Source: Kordia aestuariivivens
GTDB lineage: Bacteria; Bacteroidota; Bacteroidia; Flavobacteriales; Flavobacteriaceae
Assembly: GCF_014397005.1 (NCBI RefSeq)
Contig: NZ_JACGWS010000014.1
Location: 99,471 to 163,470, forward strand
Reading direction: 5' to 3'
DNA length: 64,000 nucleotides
In this document: positions 36,525 through 46,225 of the stretch, piece by piece
Layout of the letters: each line of letters opens with the position of its first letter
Numbering within the stretch: position 1 is the stretch's first letter
The notes under the pieces: model-generated
Told to the model about the DNA's origin: nothing
Seen by the model: the letters and a program-made list of their open reading frames with translations, nothing else
Databases searched by the model: none
Translations under genes and position numbers: made by a program

Positions 36525-38324
36525 TTATTCTTTTATAAATTTCAATGTAATTCCGTTATCAAATTTTAAGAAATATAGTCCATTAGTTAGGTTCTGAATA
36601 TCAATTTTTTCATTGTTAGAGATATTACTACGTTTTATTTTAGCTCCTGAAATGTTATAAATTGTATAATTTTCATTCTTAGGAAAATTGGAAAGTTGAA
36701 TATAGTTAGTAGCAGGATTTGGGTATAGTTGTATTCTAGGTTTTAATATATATTCATCTACTGAAAGTGGTGTAATATTTACTTTAGAGATTTTATTACT
36801 ACCAGATTCCGCAATATATAAATCGGTATTATTTACTGCTAATCCATAAGGATCATTTATTCCAATTGCTACATCTGTCATTATATATGTTGTGCCTGTA
36901 ACGCCCATTTTAAAGACTCTACCAGATTGATTTTCAGAGACATATAAATCGTCACCATTTAATGCAAACGCTGCTGCACGATTCATTCCAACTACTACGA
37001 CTGTTAATGTAGGTGTAGTAGCTGTAATATCTATTTTATATATTCTATTATCATAGAAATCTGCGACATATAAATCGTTGCCACTTACTGCTAATCCAGC
37101 AGGATAAAATATTCCATTTCCATTGACTACTTCTATTATTGTTGGGTTTGTAGCTGTAATATCTATTTTAGAAATTTTATTACTGCCAGATTCCGCAATA
37201 TATAAATCGTTGCCATTTAATACTATTCCTTTAGGAGATGCTAATCCAGTTACTACAACTGTGGCTGTAAGTGTTGTGGCTGTAATATCTTTTGTATAGA
37301 TTTTATCTTCGCTAGAGAGATATAAATCGTTGCCATTAAGAGCAAGCCCACGAGGATTATTTACTCCAGTTACTACATCTGTTAACGTAGGTATTGTAGC
37401 AGTAATATCTATTTTAGAAACTTTATCACTATCAGGTTGTGAGATATATAAATCGTTGCCATTTAATAGTAATCTATGAACGTCTATCCCAGTTATTACA
37501 TCTGTTGCAGTAGGGATTGTGACTGTAATATCTATTTTAGAGATTTTATTACTACCAGATTCCGCAATATATAAATCGGTACTATTTACTGCTAATCCCT
37601 TTGGGTCATTTAATCCACTTGCTATAACTGATGCTATAGGCATTGTGGCTGTAAGATCTATTTTAGAGATTGTATTATGATAAGATCGTGAGAGATATAA
37701 ATCATTGCCGTTTAGTGCTAATTCCTCAACAAAAATTAAATTAAATACTACATCTGTTATTGTAGGGGTTGTAGCTGTAATATCTATTTTAGAAATTTTA
37801 CCATCAAGGAAATCTGCTACATATAAATCGTTGCCACTTACTACTAATCCAATAGGCCAAAAGAATGGGCCTCCATCTACTACTTCTGTTACTGTTGGGG
37901 TTGTGGCTGTAATATCTATTTTAGAAATTTTATTACTACTATATTCTGCAATATACAAATCGTTGCCATTGACTGCTATTCCCCTAGGATCATTTAATCC
38001 AGTTACAACAACTGTGGCCGTAAGTGTTGCGGCTGTAACATCTATTTTATAGATTTTATCATCGCTAGAAAGATATAAATCGTTGCCATTAAAAACAAGC
38101 CCTTTAGGACTATTTACTCCAGTTACTACGTCTGTTGCAACAGGTGTTGTAGCTGTAATATCTATTTTAGAGATTTTATGACTAGTAGGTTGTGAAAAAT
38201 ATAAATCGTTACCATTTAATAGTAATACACCAACGTCTACCCCAGTTATTACATCTGTTGTTTGTGCATTTATGTTAATACAGGTAAAAAATAAAATTGT
38301 TGCTAAAATGTAAATGTGTTTCAT
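36525..38324 (-). CDS. Secreted beta-propeller repeat protein with type IX sorting domain (copy 1)
   Basis: A 599-residue exported protein. A signal peptide (1-20, ending NAQTT) is followed by about a dozen 40- to 43-residue repeats of the pattern LNGNDLYIxxxxxxKISKIDITATTPxxTDVVTGVNxPxGLA, which are NHL/SMP-30-like propeller blades. From about 530 a linker leads to a type A Por secretion sorting domain (RIQLYPNPATNYIQLS, ITLKFIKE at the end). It should be exported by the type IX system and may sit on the cell surface. It is paralogous to the gene at 38807-40597, with very similar sequence ends, and the two make a recent tandem duplication. Function is unknown. Confidence 0.88.
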   Translation of the reverse strand: MKHIYILATILFFTCININAQTTDVITGVDVGVLLLNGNDLYFSQPTSHKISKIDITATTPVATDVVTGVNSPKGLVFNGNDLYLSSDDKIYKIDVTAATLTATVVVTGLNDPRGIAVNGNDLYIAEYSSNKISKIDITATTPTVTEVVDGGPFFWPIGLVVSGNDLYVADFLDGKISKIDITATTPTITDVVFNLIFVEELALNGNDLYLSRSYHNTISKIDLTATMPIASVIASGLNDPKGLAVNSTDLYIAESGSNKISKIDITVTIPTATDVITGIDVHRLLLNGNDLYISQPDSDKVSKIDITATIPTLTDVVTGVNNPRGLALNGNDLYLSSEDKIYTKDITATTLTATVVVTGLASPKGIVLNGNDLYIAESGSNKISKIDITATNPTIIEVVNGNGIFYPAGLAVSGNDLYVADFYDNRIYKIDITATTPTLTVVVVGMNRAAAFALNGDDLYVSENQSGRVFKMGVTGTTYIMTDVAIGINDPYGLAVNNTDLYIAESGSNKISKVNITPLSVDEYILKPRIQLYPNPATNYIQLSNFPKNENYTIYNISGAKIKRSNISNNEKIDIQNLTNGLYFLKFDNGITLKFIKE

Positions 38325-38641
38325 GATTGCTTCTGATTAATTATTTATACTGTGATTAATGTTTGCTAACGTTGTGCAATAAGTAACATAGTAATCCTTT
38401 TTATAAGTGTGAAATTTACTACTTATTAGATTTTTAGAAAATGACTTAGATCATAAAACACGTTTTTAAGATTCCTATTCCTATAATGGACATGGTGGCA
38501 AATAGCATTCGTAATAGCAACAATTACTATTGCACTTAGAATTGAATGATGTAACTATTGAATTTTGAAAGAGTTTTTTAGCTCTAGGCTGGATAACTAA
38601 TTGCTGTATGTCCTCAATTCGTTGAAGTTTCAATCAAAAGA

Positions 38642-38690
38642 AATGTTTCCAAGAAATCGTGAAGATTTGATGGAAACATCTTTTTTTTTG
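38642..38690 (-). terminator. Duplicated copy of the carB-type terminator hairpin
   Basis: The arms AATGTTTCC and GGAAACAT are followed by a T run in the plus direction and preceded by an A run. It corresponds to the hairpin after carB at 40912-40957 and was copied with the duplication. Between two paralogues it can stop transcription coming from the upstream copy. Confidence 0.55.
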
Positions 38691-38806
38691 AGTTGTTTAG
38701 TACTTAATTTAGCAAATATAAACAGAATGCAAAATCTGCGAGTATTTTCGAAAGTAGGTTGCTTTAATAATTAATTTTATCCGATGTAGCAAACGTTTTA
38801 ATTCGT

Positions 38807-40597
38807 TTATTCTTTTATAAATTTGAATGTAACTCCGTTATCAAATTTTAAGAAATATAGTCCATTAGTTAGGTTCTGAATATCAATTTTTTCATTGTTA
38901 GAGATGTTACTACGTTTTATTTTAGCTCCTGAAATGTTATAAATTGTATAATTTTCATTCTCAGGAAACTTGGAAAGTTGAATATAGTTAGTAGCAGGGT
39001 TTGGGTATAATTGTATCCTAGGTTTTAATATATATTCATCTACTGAAAGTGGTGTAATATTTACTTTAGAGATTTTATTACTACCATATTCCGCTATATA
39101 TACATCGGTACTATTTACTGCTAATCCCCTAGGCCCATTTATTCCAATTGCTACAACTGTTGCTCTAGGTATTGTGGCTGTAATATCTATTTTAGAGATT
39201 CTATTACCTTCAAGTTCCGCTATATACAAATCGTTGCCATTAAGAGCAAGCCCAAAAGCACCACTTACTCCAGTTATTTCGTCTGTTACTAAAGGTGTTG
39301 TAGCTGTAATATCTATTTTAGAGATTTTTTCACCACTATACTCCGAAACATATAAATCATTGCCATCTACTGTTAATCCAACAGGGGAAAATAATCCAAC
39401 TACATCTGTTACTACTGGGTTTGCAGCTGTAAGATCTATTTTAGAGATTTTATTACCACTAAATTCCGCAATATACAAATCGGTGCCATTTACTGCTATT
39501 CCATAAGGAGATGCTAATCCAGTCACTACATCTGTTACTATGGGTGTTGTGGCAGTAATATCTATTTTAGAGATTTTATTATCCCCTGAGATATATAAAT
39601 CGTTGCCATTAAGAGCAAGCCCTTGTGGATCATTTACTCCAGTTACTACGTCTGTTAACGTAGGTGTTGTAGCTGTAATATCTATTTTAGAAATTTTATT
39701 ACTACCATATTCTGAGATATATAAATCGTTGCCATTTAATAGTATTGTATTAACGTTTACCCCAGTTATTACATCTGTTGCAGTAGGGATTGGAACCGTA
39801 ATATCTATTTTAGAAATTTTATTACTACCAGATTCCGAAAAATATAAATCGGTACTATTTATTGCTAATCCAATAAGGCCATTTAATCCACTTACTAAAA
39901 CTGAAACTATAGGTGCTGTGGTTGTAAGATCTGTTATATAGATTTTATTAAGAAAATAATCCGATACATATAAATAGTTACCATTTAGTGCTAATTCCCT
40001 AGGAAAAGATACTCCAGTTACTACATCTGTTATTGTAGGTGTTGTGGCTGTAATATCTATTTTAGAGATTTTATTATCATGCGTGTTAGCGACATATAAA
40101 TCGTTACCATTTAATAGTAATCCAGTAGGAGTAAATAGACCGCCTCCATTTACTACATCTATTAATGTTGGGGTTGTGGCTGTAATATCTATTTTAGAGA
40201 TTTTAAAACTATCAGTTTGTGAGATGTATAAATCGTTGTCATTTATTGCTAATCCACTAGGGGTATTTAATCCAGTTACTACAACTGTGGCAGTAAGTGT
40301 TGCGGCTGTAACATCAATTTTATAGATTTTATCGTCGCTAGAAATATATAAATCGTTGCCATTAAAAGCAAGCCCTTGAGGATCATTTACTCCAATTACT
40401 ACGTCTGTTGCTACAGGTGTTGTTGCTGTAATATCAATCTTAGAAATTTTATGACTAGTAGGTTGTGAAAAATATAAATCGTTACCATTTAATAGTAATC
40501 TACTAGCCTCTACACCAGCTATTACATCTGTTGTTTGTGCATTTATTTTAATACAAGTAAAAAGTAAAATTGTTGCTAAAATGTAAATGTATTTCAT
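38807..40597 (-). CDS. Secreted beta-propeller repeat protein with type IX sorting domain (copy 2)
   Basis: A 596-residue paralogue of the preceding protein. It shares the signal peptide (MKYIYILATILLFTCIKINA), the DLYISxxxxNKISKIDITAT blades and the C-terminal sorting domain, which is nearly identical over its last 80 residues. Differences are concentrated in the central blades. Gene order and spacing equal those of copy 1. No function can be assigned beyond a secreted, probably surface-bound propeller. Confidence 0.88.
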   Translation of the reverse strand: MKYIYILATILLFTCIKINAQTTDVIAGVEASRLLLNGNDLYFSQPTSHKISKIDITATTPVATDVVIGVNDPQGLAFNGNDLYISSDDKIYKIDVTAATLTATVVVTGLNTPSGLAINDNDLYISQTDSFKISKIDITATTPTLIDVVNGGGLFTPTGLLLNGNDLYVANTHDNKISKIDITATTPTITDVVTGVSFPRELALNGNYLYVSDYFLNKIYITDLTTTAPIVSVLVSGLNGLIGLAINSTDLYFSESGSNKISKIDITVPIPTATDVITGVNVNTILLNGNDLYISEYGSNKISKIDITATTPTLTDVVTGVNDPQGLALNGNDLYISGDNKISKIDITATTPIVTDVVTGLASPYGIAVNGTDLYIAEFSGNKISKIDLTAANPVVTDVVGLFSPVGLTVDGNDLYVSEYSGEKISKIDITATTPLVTDEITGVSGAFGLALNGNDLYIAELEGNRISKIDITATIPRATVVAIGINGPRGLAVNSTDVYIAEYGSNKISKVNITPLSVDEYILKPRIQLYPNPATNYIQLSKFPENENYTIYNISGAKIKRSNISNNEKIDIQNLTNGLYFLKFDNGVTFKFIKE

Positions 40598-40911
40598 GAT
40601 CGCTTCTGATTAATTATTTATGCTGTGATTAATGTTTGCTAACGTTGTGCAATAAGTAACATCGTAATCCTTTTTATAAGTGTGAAATTTACTACTTATT
40701 AGATTTTTAGAAAATGACTTAGATCATAAAACACGTTTTTAAGATTCCTATATTGCTAAATGGACAATGGTGGCAAATAGCGCTCGTAATAACAACTATT
40801 ACTCTTAAATTTGAATGATGAAACTATTGAATTTTAATAGAGTTTTTTAGCTCTAGGCTGGATAACTAATTGCTGCATGTACGCAATTCATTGAAGTTTC
40901 AATTAAAAGCA

Positions 40912-40957
40912 AAAAAAATGTTTCCAGAAAATCGAGTTGATTTCATGGAAACATTTT
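40912..40957 (-). terminator. carB transcript terminator
   Basis: The arms AAAATGTTTCC and GGAAACATTTT around a loop of about 21 bases lie 67 bases after the carB stop. On the minus strand the stem ends in a T-rich run. Confidence 0.7.
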
Positions 40958-40971
40958 CTATTATTTAATAA

Positions 40972-40995
40972 CTTCTCGACTGCGCTCGAAGTGAC
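40972..40995. repeat. Dispersed flavobacterial palindrome
   Basis: The sequence cttctcgactgcgctcgaagtgac is a short palindromic element between the carB stop and its terminator hairpin. The same core occurs at 35501-35520. Confidence 0.65.
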
Positions 40996-41023
40996 ATTTT
41001 CTATATAAAATAGATCTTTAAGT

Positions 41024-43879
41024 TTACTTACTCAAATACATTTTTCTACGTGAATACAAGTCGTAAAACTCATCGTCTTTTAAACTGTCTATGAATAAGA
41101 TACTTTCTCCTGTACTTTTCATTTCAGGTCCTAAACGCTTGTCTACATTCGGGAATTTGTTGAATGAGAATACTGGTTGTTTGATGGCAAATCCTTCTAA
41201 TTGTGGATTGAAATCAAAATCAGTGACTTTCTTCTCACCTAACATTACTTTCGTTGCATAGTTTACATACGGTTCTTTGTATGCTTTTGAAATGAAAGGA
41301 ACGGTACGCGACGCTCTCGGATTCGCTTCAATGATATATACGATATCGTCTTTGATCGCAAACTGAATGTTAATCAATCCAACCGTATTTAAGGCTAAGG
41401 CAATCTTCTTTGTGTGGTCTTTTATTTGTTGCATCACAAATTCACCTAAGTTAAATGGTGGCAAGGTTGCATTTGAATCTCCTGAGTGAATTCCGCAAGG
41501 TTCAATATGCTCCATGATTCCGATGATGTATATATTCTCTCCATCACAAATAGCATCTGCTTCAGCTTCTATTGCACCATCTAAATAATGATCTAATAAC
41601 AAGTGATTTCCTGGCATTCTTCTTAACAAGTCTACTACGGTTTCTTCCAGTTCTTGCTTGTTGATCACAATTTTCATTCCTTGTCCTCCAAGTACATACG
41701 AAGGTCGTACCAAAATTGGAAAGTCTAAAACATCCGCAATTGCTGCTGCTTCATCTGCTGTTGTAGCTATATCAAATTCTGGATAAGGAATGTTGTTTTC
41801 TTTTAATAAGGTTGAAAAACTTCCTCTATCTTCTGCTAAATCTAAAGCTTCAAAACTAGTTCCTATGATCTTAATACCATATTTAGATAATTTCTCTGCT
41901 AATTTCAACGCGGTTTGTCCACCAAGCTGCACAATGACACCTTCTGGTTTTTCATGTTGAATGATATCGTATATGTGTTCCCAGAAAACTGGTTCAAAAT
42001 ATAGTTTATCAGCCGTATCAAAATCGGTAGAAACCGTTTCAGGATTACAGTTAATCATGATGGTTTCGTAGCCACATTCAGCGGCAGCTAAAACACCATG
42101 TACACAACAGTAATCAAACTCAATTCCTTGTCCAATTCTGTTTGGCCCTGAACCTAATACAATAATTTTCTTTTTATCCGTAACAATACTTTCGTTGTGA
42201 ACGTAACGTTTTCCATCAGGAGTTTCAATTTCTGCTTCAAAAGTAGAATAGTAATACGGTGTTTTTGCTTTGAATTCCGCAGCACAGGTATCTACTAATT
42301 TGAATACACGATTGATTCCTAATTCTTTACGCTTCGTATGCACTTCACTTTCCAAACAGCTAAGCATGTGTGCAATTTGTCTGTCTGCGAATCCTTTTTG
42401 CTTTGCTTCTAATAATAAATCTTTTGAAATCGTATCTATTTTATTATGAGCAGTTATTTCTTTTTCTAATTGGTGAAGTTCTTCGTATTGTCTTAAGAAC
42501 CACATATCTATTTTTGTAATTTCATGAATTCTACTCAGCGGAATTCCCATCTGAATAGCATCATAAATAACAAAGACTCTATCCCAAGAAGCAAATCTGA
42601 GCTTGCTAAGAATTTGGTCATAATTTGTATATCCTTTTCCATCTGCTCCAAGTCCGTTACGACTTATTTCGAGCGACTGTGTAGCTTTGTGTAAGGCTTC
42701 TTGGAACGAACGTCCAATTCCCATCACTTCACCAACAGATTTCATTTGAAGTCCTAATTCGCGATTTGAACCTTCAAATTTGTCAAAGTTCCAACGCGGT
42801 ATTTTTACAATAACATAATCAAGTGTTGGCTCAAATAATGCCGATGTTGATTTTGTAATTTGATTGTCTAATTCATCTAATGTGTATCCGATCGCTAATT
42901 TTGTAGCAATTTTTGCAATTGGATATCCTGTAGCTTTACTTGCTAATGCAGATGAACGTGATACACGCGGATTGATTTCAATAGCTATGATTTCTTCTTT
43001 TTCGTCTGGACTTACGGCAAATTGCACATTACATCCACCTTCAAAATCTCCAATACTACGCATCATGTGAATTGCCATATCACGCATTTTCTGATACGTA
43101 CGATCAGATAATGTCATTGCTGGTGCAACCGTGATAGAATCTCCAGTATGAATTCCCATCGGATCCATATTCTCAATAGAACAGATAATAACTACGTTGT
43201 CGTTTTTATCGCGCAGTAATTCAAGTTCAAATTCTTTCCAACCCATCATGGCTTTGTCAATCATGACTTCGTGAATTGGCGAAATTTCGAGTCCACGTCT
43301 CAATAAATCGTCAAAATCTGCTGGATCGTGTACAATGGAAGCTCCTGCACCACCAAGTGTGTAAGATGCTCTAATTACTAACGGAAATCCAAATTCTTGT
43401 GCAATTTCTTTTCCTTGCAAGAAAGATGTTGCTGTTGCTTGTGGTGCCATTCCAACACCAATTTCGAGCATTAATTCTCTAAATTTTTCTCTGTCTTCCG
43501 TAATGTTAATCGCATCAATATCAACCCCAATTAGCTTTACATCAAAATCTTTCCAAATTCCTTTTTCATCAGCTTCAATACACAAGTTTAATGCAGTTTG
43601 TCCTCCCATTGTTGGTAAAACAGCATCAATTTGTGGATGATCTTTTAGGATTTGAATAATTGATTTGGTAGTTAACGGTTTTAGGTATACATGATCCGCC
43701 ATTGAAGGATCTGTCATGATTGTCGCTGGATTCGAGTTAATTAGAATTGTTTCGATTCCGTCTTCTCGTAACGAGCGTAGTGATTGTGATCCTGCATAAT
43801 CAAACTCGCACGCTTGACCGATTACTATCGGTCCTGATCCGATAATTAAAATTGATTTAAGGTCTTCTCTTTTTGGCAT
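41024..43879 (-). CDS. carB: Carbamoyl-phosphate synthase large subunit
   Basis: A 951-residue protein with two ATP-grasp halves: IIGSGPIVIGQACEFDYAG at the start and VLGSGPNRIGQGIEFDYC near 570, each with the usual MGGQTAL/LGGQTAL segment. It makes carbamoyl phosphate for arginine and pyrimidines. The C terminus stops at SRRKMYLSK, about 120 residues short of E. coli CarB. The MGS-like allosteric domain that binds UMP and ornithine is therefore missing, which I believe is usual in this lineage. The small subunit carA is not in the window. Confidence 0.97.
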   Translation of the reverse strand: MPKREDLKSILIIGSGPIVIGQACEFDYAGSQSLRSLREDGIETILINSNPATIMTDPSMADHVYLKPLTTKSIIQILKDHPQIDAVLPTMGGQTALNLCIEADEKGIWKDFDVKLIGVDIDAINITEDREKFRELMLEIGVGMAPQATATSFLQGKEIAQEFGFPLVIRASYTLGGAGASIVHDPADFDDLLRRGLEISPIHEVMIDKAMMGWKEFELELLRDKNDNVVIICSIENMDPMGIHTGDSITVAPAMTLSDRTYQKMRDMAIHMMRSIGDFEGGCNVQFAVSPDEKEEIIAIEINPRVSRSSALASKATGYPIAKIATKLAIGYTLDELDNQITKSTSALFEPTLDYVIVKIPRWNFDKFEGSNRELGLQMKSVGEVMGIGRSFQEALHKATQSLEISRNGLGADGKGYTNYDQILSKLRFASWDRVFVIYDAIQMGIPLSRIHEITKIDMWFLRQYEELHQLEKEITAHNKIDTISKDLLLEAKQKGFADRQIAHMLSCLESEVHTKRKELGINRVFKLVDTCAAEFKAKTPYYYSTFEAEIETPDGKRYVHNESIVTDKKKIIVLGSGPNRIGQGIEFDYCCVHGVLAAAECGYETIMINCNPETVSTDFDTADKLYFEPVFWEHIYDIIQHEKPEGVIVQLGGQTALKLAEKLSKYGIKIIGTSFEALDLAEDRGSFSTLLKENNIPYPEFDIATTADEAAAIADVLDFPILVRPSYVLGGQGMKIVINKQELEETVVDLLRRMPGNHLLLDHYLDGAIEAEADAICDGENIYIIGIMEHIEPCGIHSGDSNATLPPFNLGEFVMQQIKDHTKKIALALNTVGLINIQFAIKDDIVYIIEANPRASRTVPFISKAYKEPYVNYATKVMLGEKKVTDFDFNPQLEGFAIKQPVFSFNKFPNVDKRLGPEMKSTGESILFIDSLKDDEFYDLYSRRKMYLSK

Positions 43880-43980
43880 TGGTTTAGTGTGTTGTTTTGC
43901 TTAAAAATAAAAAAACGTTGGGTACAAAAAAAGGTGTTGCTTCTAAAAAAACAACACCTTATTTATGTAAATGTATATCA

Positions 43981-44139
43981 TTACTTCTTATGTCTCAATT
44001 CAGATGACACAGATACTTTCTTTCTTCCTTTTGCTCTTCTACGAGCTAATACTTTTCTCCCGTTTACTGAAGCCATTCTTTCTCTGAAACCGTGCTTGTT
44101 TCTTCTTTTTCTTTTCGATGGTTGAAATGTTCTTTTCAT
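43981..44139 (-). CDS. rpmH: Ribosomal protein bL34
   Basis: A 52-residue reading frame, beginning [18 protein letters not shown] and ending SSELRHKK. It is very basic and matches bL34 along its whole length. It lies 101 bases upstream of carB and is divergent from the TPR gene at 44310. Confidence 0.97.
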   Translation of the reverse strand: MKRTFQPSKRKRRNKHGFRERMASVNGRKVLARRRAKGRKKVSVSSELRHKK

Positions 44140-44309
44140 TACTTATATGTCTTTAATTTCTTTTGAAAATTATTGTGAATGCACGCGAGTTTTATTCCCA
44201 AAAGTGCGGCGCAAATATACAAAGAGTTTTTACTTTGACAAATAGAATTTAAAAAATATTTACGAATGTTTTTTATACATTTGCAACCTCGACAAATATA
44301 TACTGATTT

Positions 44310-44876
44310 ATGTTCAACAAAAATATCAAATTAATTATAGCAGGACTCATTTTTGCGTTCGCAATTTACCAAATTTACGATAGTTATATCGGTAACGGAA
44401 TCTTTTTGATTCTGTTAGCTGCCATTTTTGTTTTATTGTATTTTAAGAATGAATTTATATTGTTATCATTTTTAAAATTACGTAAACAAGATTTTGATGG
44501 TACAAAACGAATTCTTTCTAAAATTAAAAACCCAGCAACCGCTTTAACAACAAAGCAACAAGGTTATTATTATTACCTACATGGAATTATGGCTTCTCAG
44601 GATAACTTAACCCAAGCGGAGAAACATCTGCGCAAAGCAGAAAAGCTTGGATTGAGTATGGATCATGATATGGCAATGGTAAAAATGACCTTAGCAGGAA
44701 TCGCGTCGCAAAAGAATAGAAAGAACGAAGCCAAAATCTTAATGAAGGAAGCTAAGGCGCTCGATAAGCGCGGAATGCTTAGCGAACAGATGAAGATGAT
44801 GGAACAACAGATGAAACGTGCTGCAAGTGCTCCTAAACAGCATTACGGGAATCGTCAGCAGATGAAAAGAAGATAA
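44310..44876 (+). CDS. Small membrane protein with TPR-like repeats
   Basis: A 188-residue protein with two N-terminal hydrophobic segments (about 6-24 and 30-47). A helical repeat region follows, with YYYYLHGIMASQDNLTQAEKHLRKAEKLGL and SQKNRKNEAKILMKEAKAL as TPR-like units, and a basic, Met/Gln-rich tail. Such a protein is widespread beside rpmH or carB in Flavobacteriaceae as an uncharacterised protein. It is divergent from rpmH and is followed by its own terminator. Confidence 0.8.
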   Translation: MFNKNIKLIIAGLIFAFAIYQIYDSYIGNGIFLILLAAIFVLLYFKNEFILLSFLKLRKQDFDGTKRILSKIKNPATALTTKQQGYYYYLHGIMASQDNLTQAEKHLRKAEKLGLSMDHDMAMVKMTLAGIASQKNRKNEAKILMKEAKALDKRGMLSEQMKMMEQQMKRAASAPKQHYGNRQQMKRR

Positions 44877-44881
44877 TATTT

Positions 44882-44913
44882 AAAAAAAGTGACTTGTAAG
44901 AGTCGCTTTTTTT
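44882..44913 (+). terminator. Intrinsic terminator after the TPR membrane protein gene
   Basis: The stem AAAGTGACT/AGTCGCTTT with a short loop is followed by a T7 run, 5 bases after the stop codon. It is a good rho-independent terminator. Confidence 0.8.
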
Positions 44914-45226
44914 ATGCTTCTTATTAATTAGTAATTAATACAACTTCATTATAGTTACTATAAAATTAACTAATTGAATATTTATGGGCACTTTGAGTTA
45001 ATTATTTCGCTATCAAATTCTTATTTTCATTTTCTTTGCTCGCACAAAGAAAACAGAAACAAAAGAAAGTGCGCTTTTTCCTGAGGTGTTTTTGACTGAA
45101 AAAGTCAAAACCGTCTCCATTTTTCTAAATTTTTTCCAAGGCTTCAAAAATTCTTAACGAAAAATGTATACTACACTGCGGAAAAAGAATCCGCTACGTG
45201 CAATTTTAATCATTTAATAATCAAAA
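44914..45226. other. Intergenic region with a dispersed repeat
   Basis: This gap between convergent genes has no credible gene. It holds a repeat (about 45021-45080) beginning ttattttcattttctttg and containing the inverted pair TTTCTTTG...CAAAGAAA. The first 18 bases are repeated at the right edge of the window (63983-64000). Confidence 0.55.
45021..45080. repeat. Dispersed repeat with inner inverted pair TTTCTTTG/CAAAGAAA
   Basis: The element starts ttattttcattttctttg and continues through an inverted pair to aaaagaaagtgcgctttttcc. The start is repeated exactly at 63983-64000, where the window ends. It is likely one of the intergenic repeat families of this genome. Confidence 0.5.
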
Positions 45227-46225
45227 TCACTTCGTGCGATGTCGAATGATATCTTTTGTAATTTGAGAATCGGTATTGATAAAATGTTTTAACTCTGAAA
45301 GCATTTCGTTGTTTGTGTCGTTTTTAGAAATAAGTTCATACGCGATGTCTTCTATTTTCTTTTTTGGTGCAATGTCTCTGTTGTATTCTAGTTTGAGCAC
45401 TTTTAAGAAATTAGACTCGTTAGTCCCGTTCACTAATTGCTTGCCAAAGTTGGTAAGTACCTTTTCTAGCGATGCTTTGTCTTTAAAGTTGGCAAAAAGA
45501 TTGTTTGCACAATTCACGGCATCTTTGTTGTCTTTCCAACCTTTTACCAAAAGTTCATTAGCAGCTTCTTTGTTTTGCATCTTTTTACGATATAATAATG
45601 CCGCTTTTACGTATTGATCGTTGTTTTTGTAATTGTCCACTACAAGTTGATAATGATGATGTGCTTTTTTGGTGTCTTTCACTTTTGTGTAAATGTCCCC
45701 TACTTTTTCATTCATATCCAATTCTTTATAGAGTTTGATTGATTTTGTATACGAACGCGCTAGTTCATAACATTCAGCCGCTTCATGCTTGTCTTTGCAC
45801 CTTCTTAGATAAACATTTGCCGCTTCACTATATAAATGTCCGCCTTTTAAAATAGAAGCCGCTCTGTGTGGATTTCGTAATAGTTTTAGTTGAATGTACG
45901 CAGCTTTCTTGTATTGTTTCTTTTCAATGAAATCATTACATAATTTTTCATATCGATCCATCAACGATTGAAATTGACGATCGCCAACGGTTGTTGCGCC
46001 GCCGCCAGACGAACTTCCAGGAGAACTATCGTCGTCAAATAAAGAATTTACAATTGTTGCCAACACAAAAAACACAACAACAAGTATTACGAATGCAAAT
46101 AGGAAATCTAAAATGCTTTCTGCAATGATGGATTCAATCACTACATATACTAATTTTAAAAACAATACTAAGATGATAAAGTAAATCACCTTCGCTTGGA
46201 ATTTACTTTCTTTATTCGTTGTCAT
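45227..46225 (-). CDS. Membrane-anchored TPR-like protein of the MoxR/bpX operon
   Basis: A 332-residue protein. Two hydrophobic segments (about 12-30 and 36-60) are followed by a Ser/Gly linker (SSPGSSSGGG). A long helical repeat region follows (QYKKAAYIQLKLLRNPHRAASIL, HEAAECYELARSYTKSIKLY, DIYTKVKDTKKAHHHYQLV), TPR/SEL1-like. It overlaps the previous gene by 14 bases and is last in the six-gene operon. A scaffold role is likely; the exact family is not recognised. Confidence 0.8.
   Translation of the reverse strand: MTTNKESKFQAKVIYFIILVLFLKLVYVVIESIIAESILDFLFAFVILVVVFFVLATIVNSLFDDDSSPGSSSGGGATTVGDRQFQSLMDRYEKLCNDFIEKKQYKKAAYIQLKLLRNPHRAASILKGGHLYSEAANVYLRRCKDKHEAAECYELARSYTKSIKLYKELDMNEKVGDIYTKVKDTKKAHHHYQLVVDNYKNNDQYVKAALLYRKKMQNKEAANELLVKGWKDNKDAVNCANNLFANFKDKASLEKVLTNFGKQLVNGTNESNFLKVLKLEYNRDIAPKKKIEDIAYELISKNDTNNEMLSELKHFINTDSQITKDIIRHRTK

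Larger units (their letters stand above)
36455..40930. repeat. Tandem segmental duplication, unit about 2.27 kb
   Basis: The two beta-propeller genes and their flanks are a tandem repeat with an offset of 2273 bases. Upstream flanks (38325-38650 and 40598-40915) are nearly identical over about 150 bases and then drift. Downstream flanks just after each stop (about 36455-36530 and 38740-38815) also match. The duplicated piece includes a copy of the hairpin that ends the carB transcript (38642-38690 versus 40912-40957). Confidence 0.85.

Noticed and set aside
37705..40325. Plus-strand open frames of 93-133 codons with repeats inside the propeller genes
   Set aside because: They are antisense shadows of the repeated blades; the minus-strand genes have signal peptides and sorting domains.
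36525..40597. CRISPR-like or tandem DNA repeat array
   Set aside because: The periodic DNA repeats of about 120-135 bases are coding repeats of propeller blades, with no spacers.
43889..44125. 78-codon plus-strand frame opposite rpmH
   Set aside because: It overlaps the bL34 gene on the other strand, which matches along its whole length.
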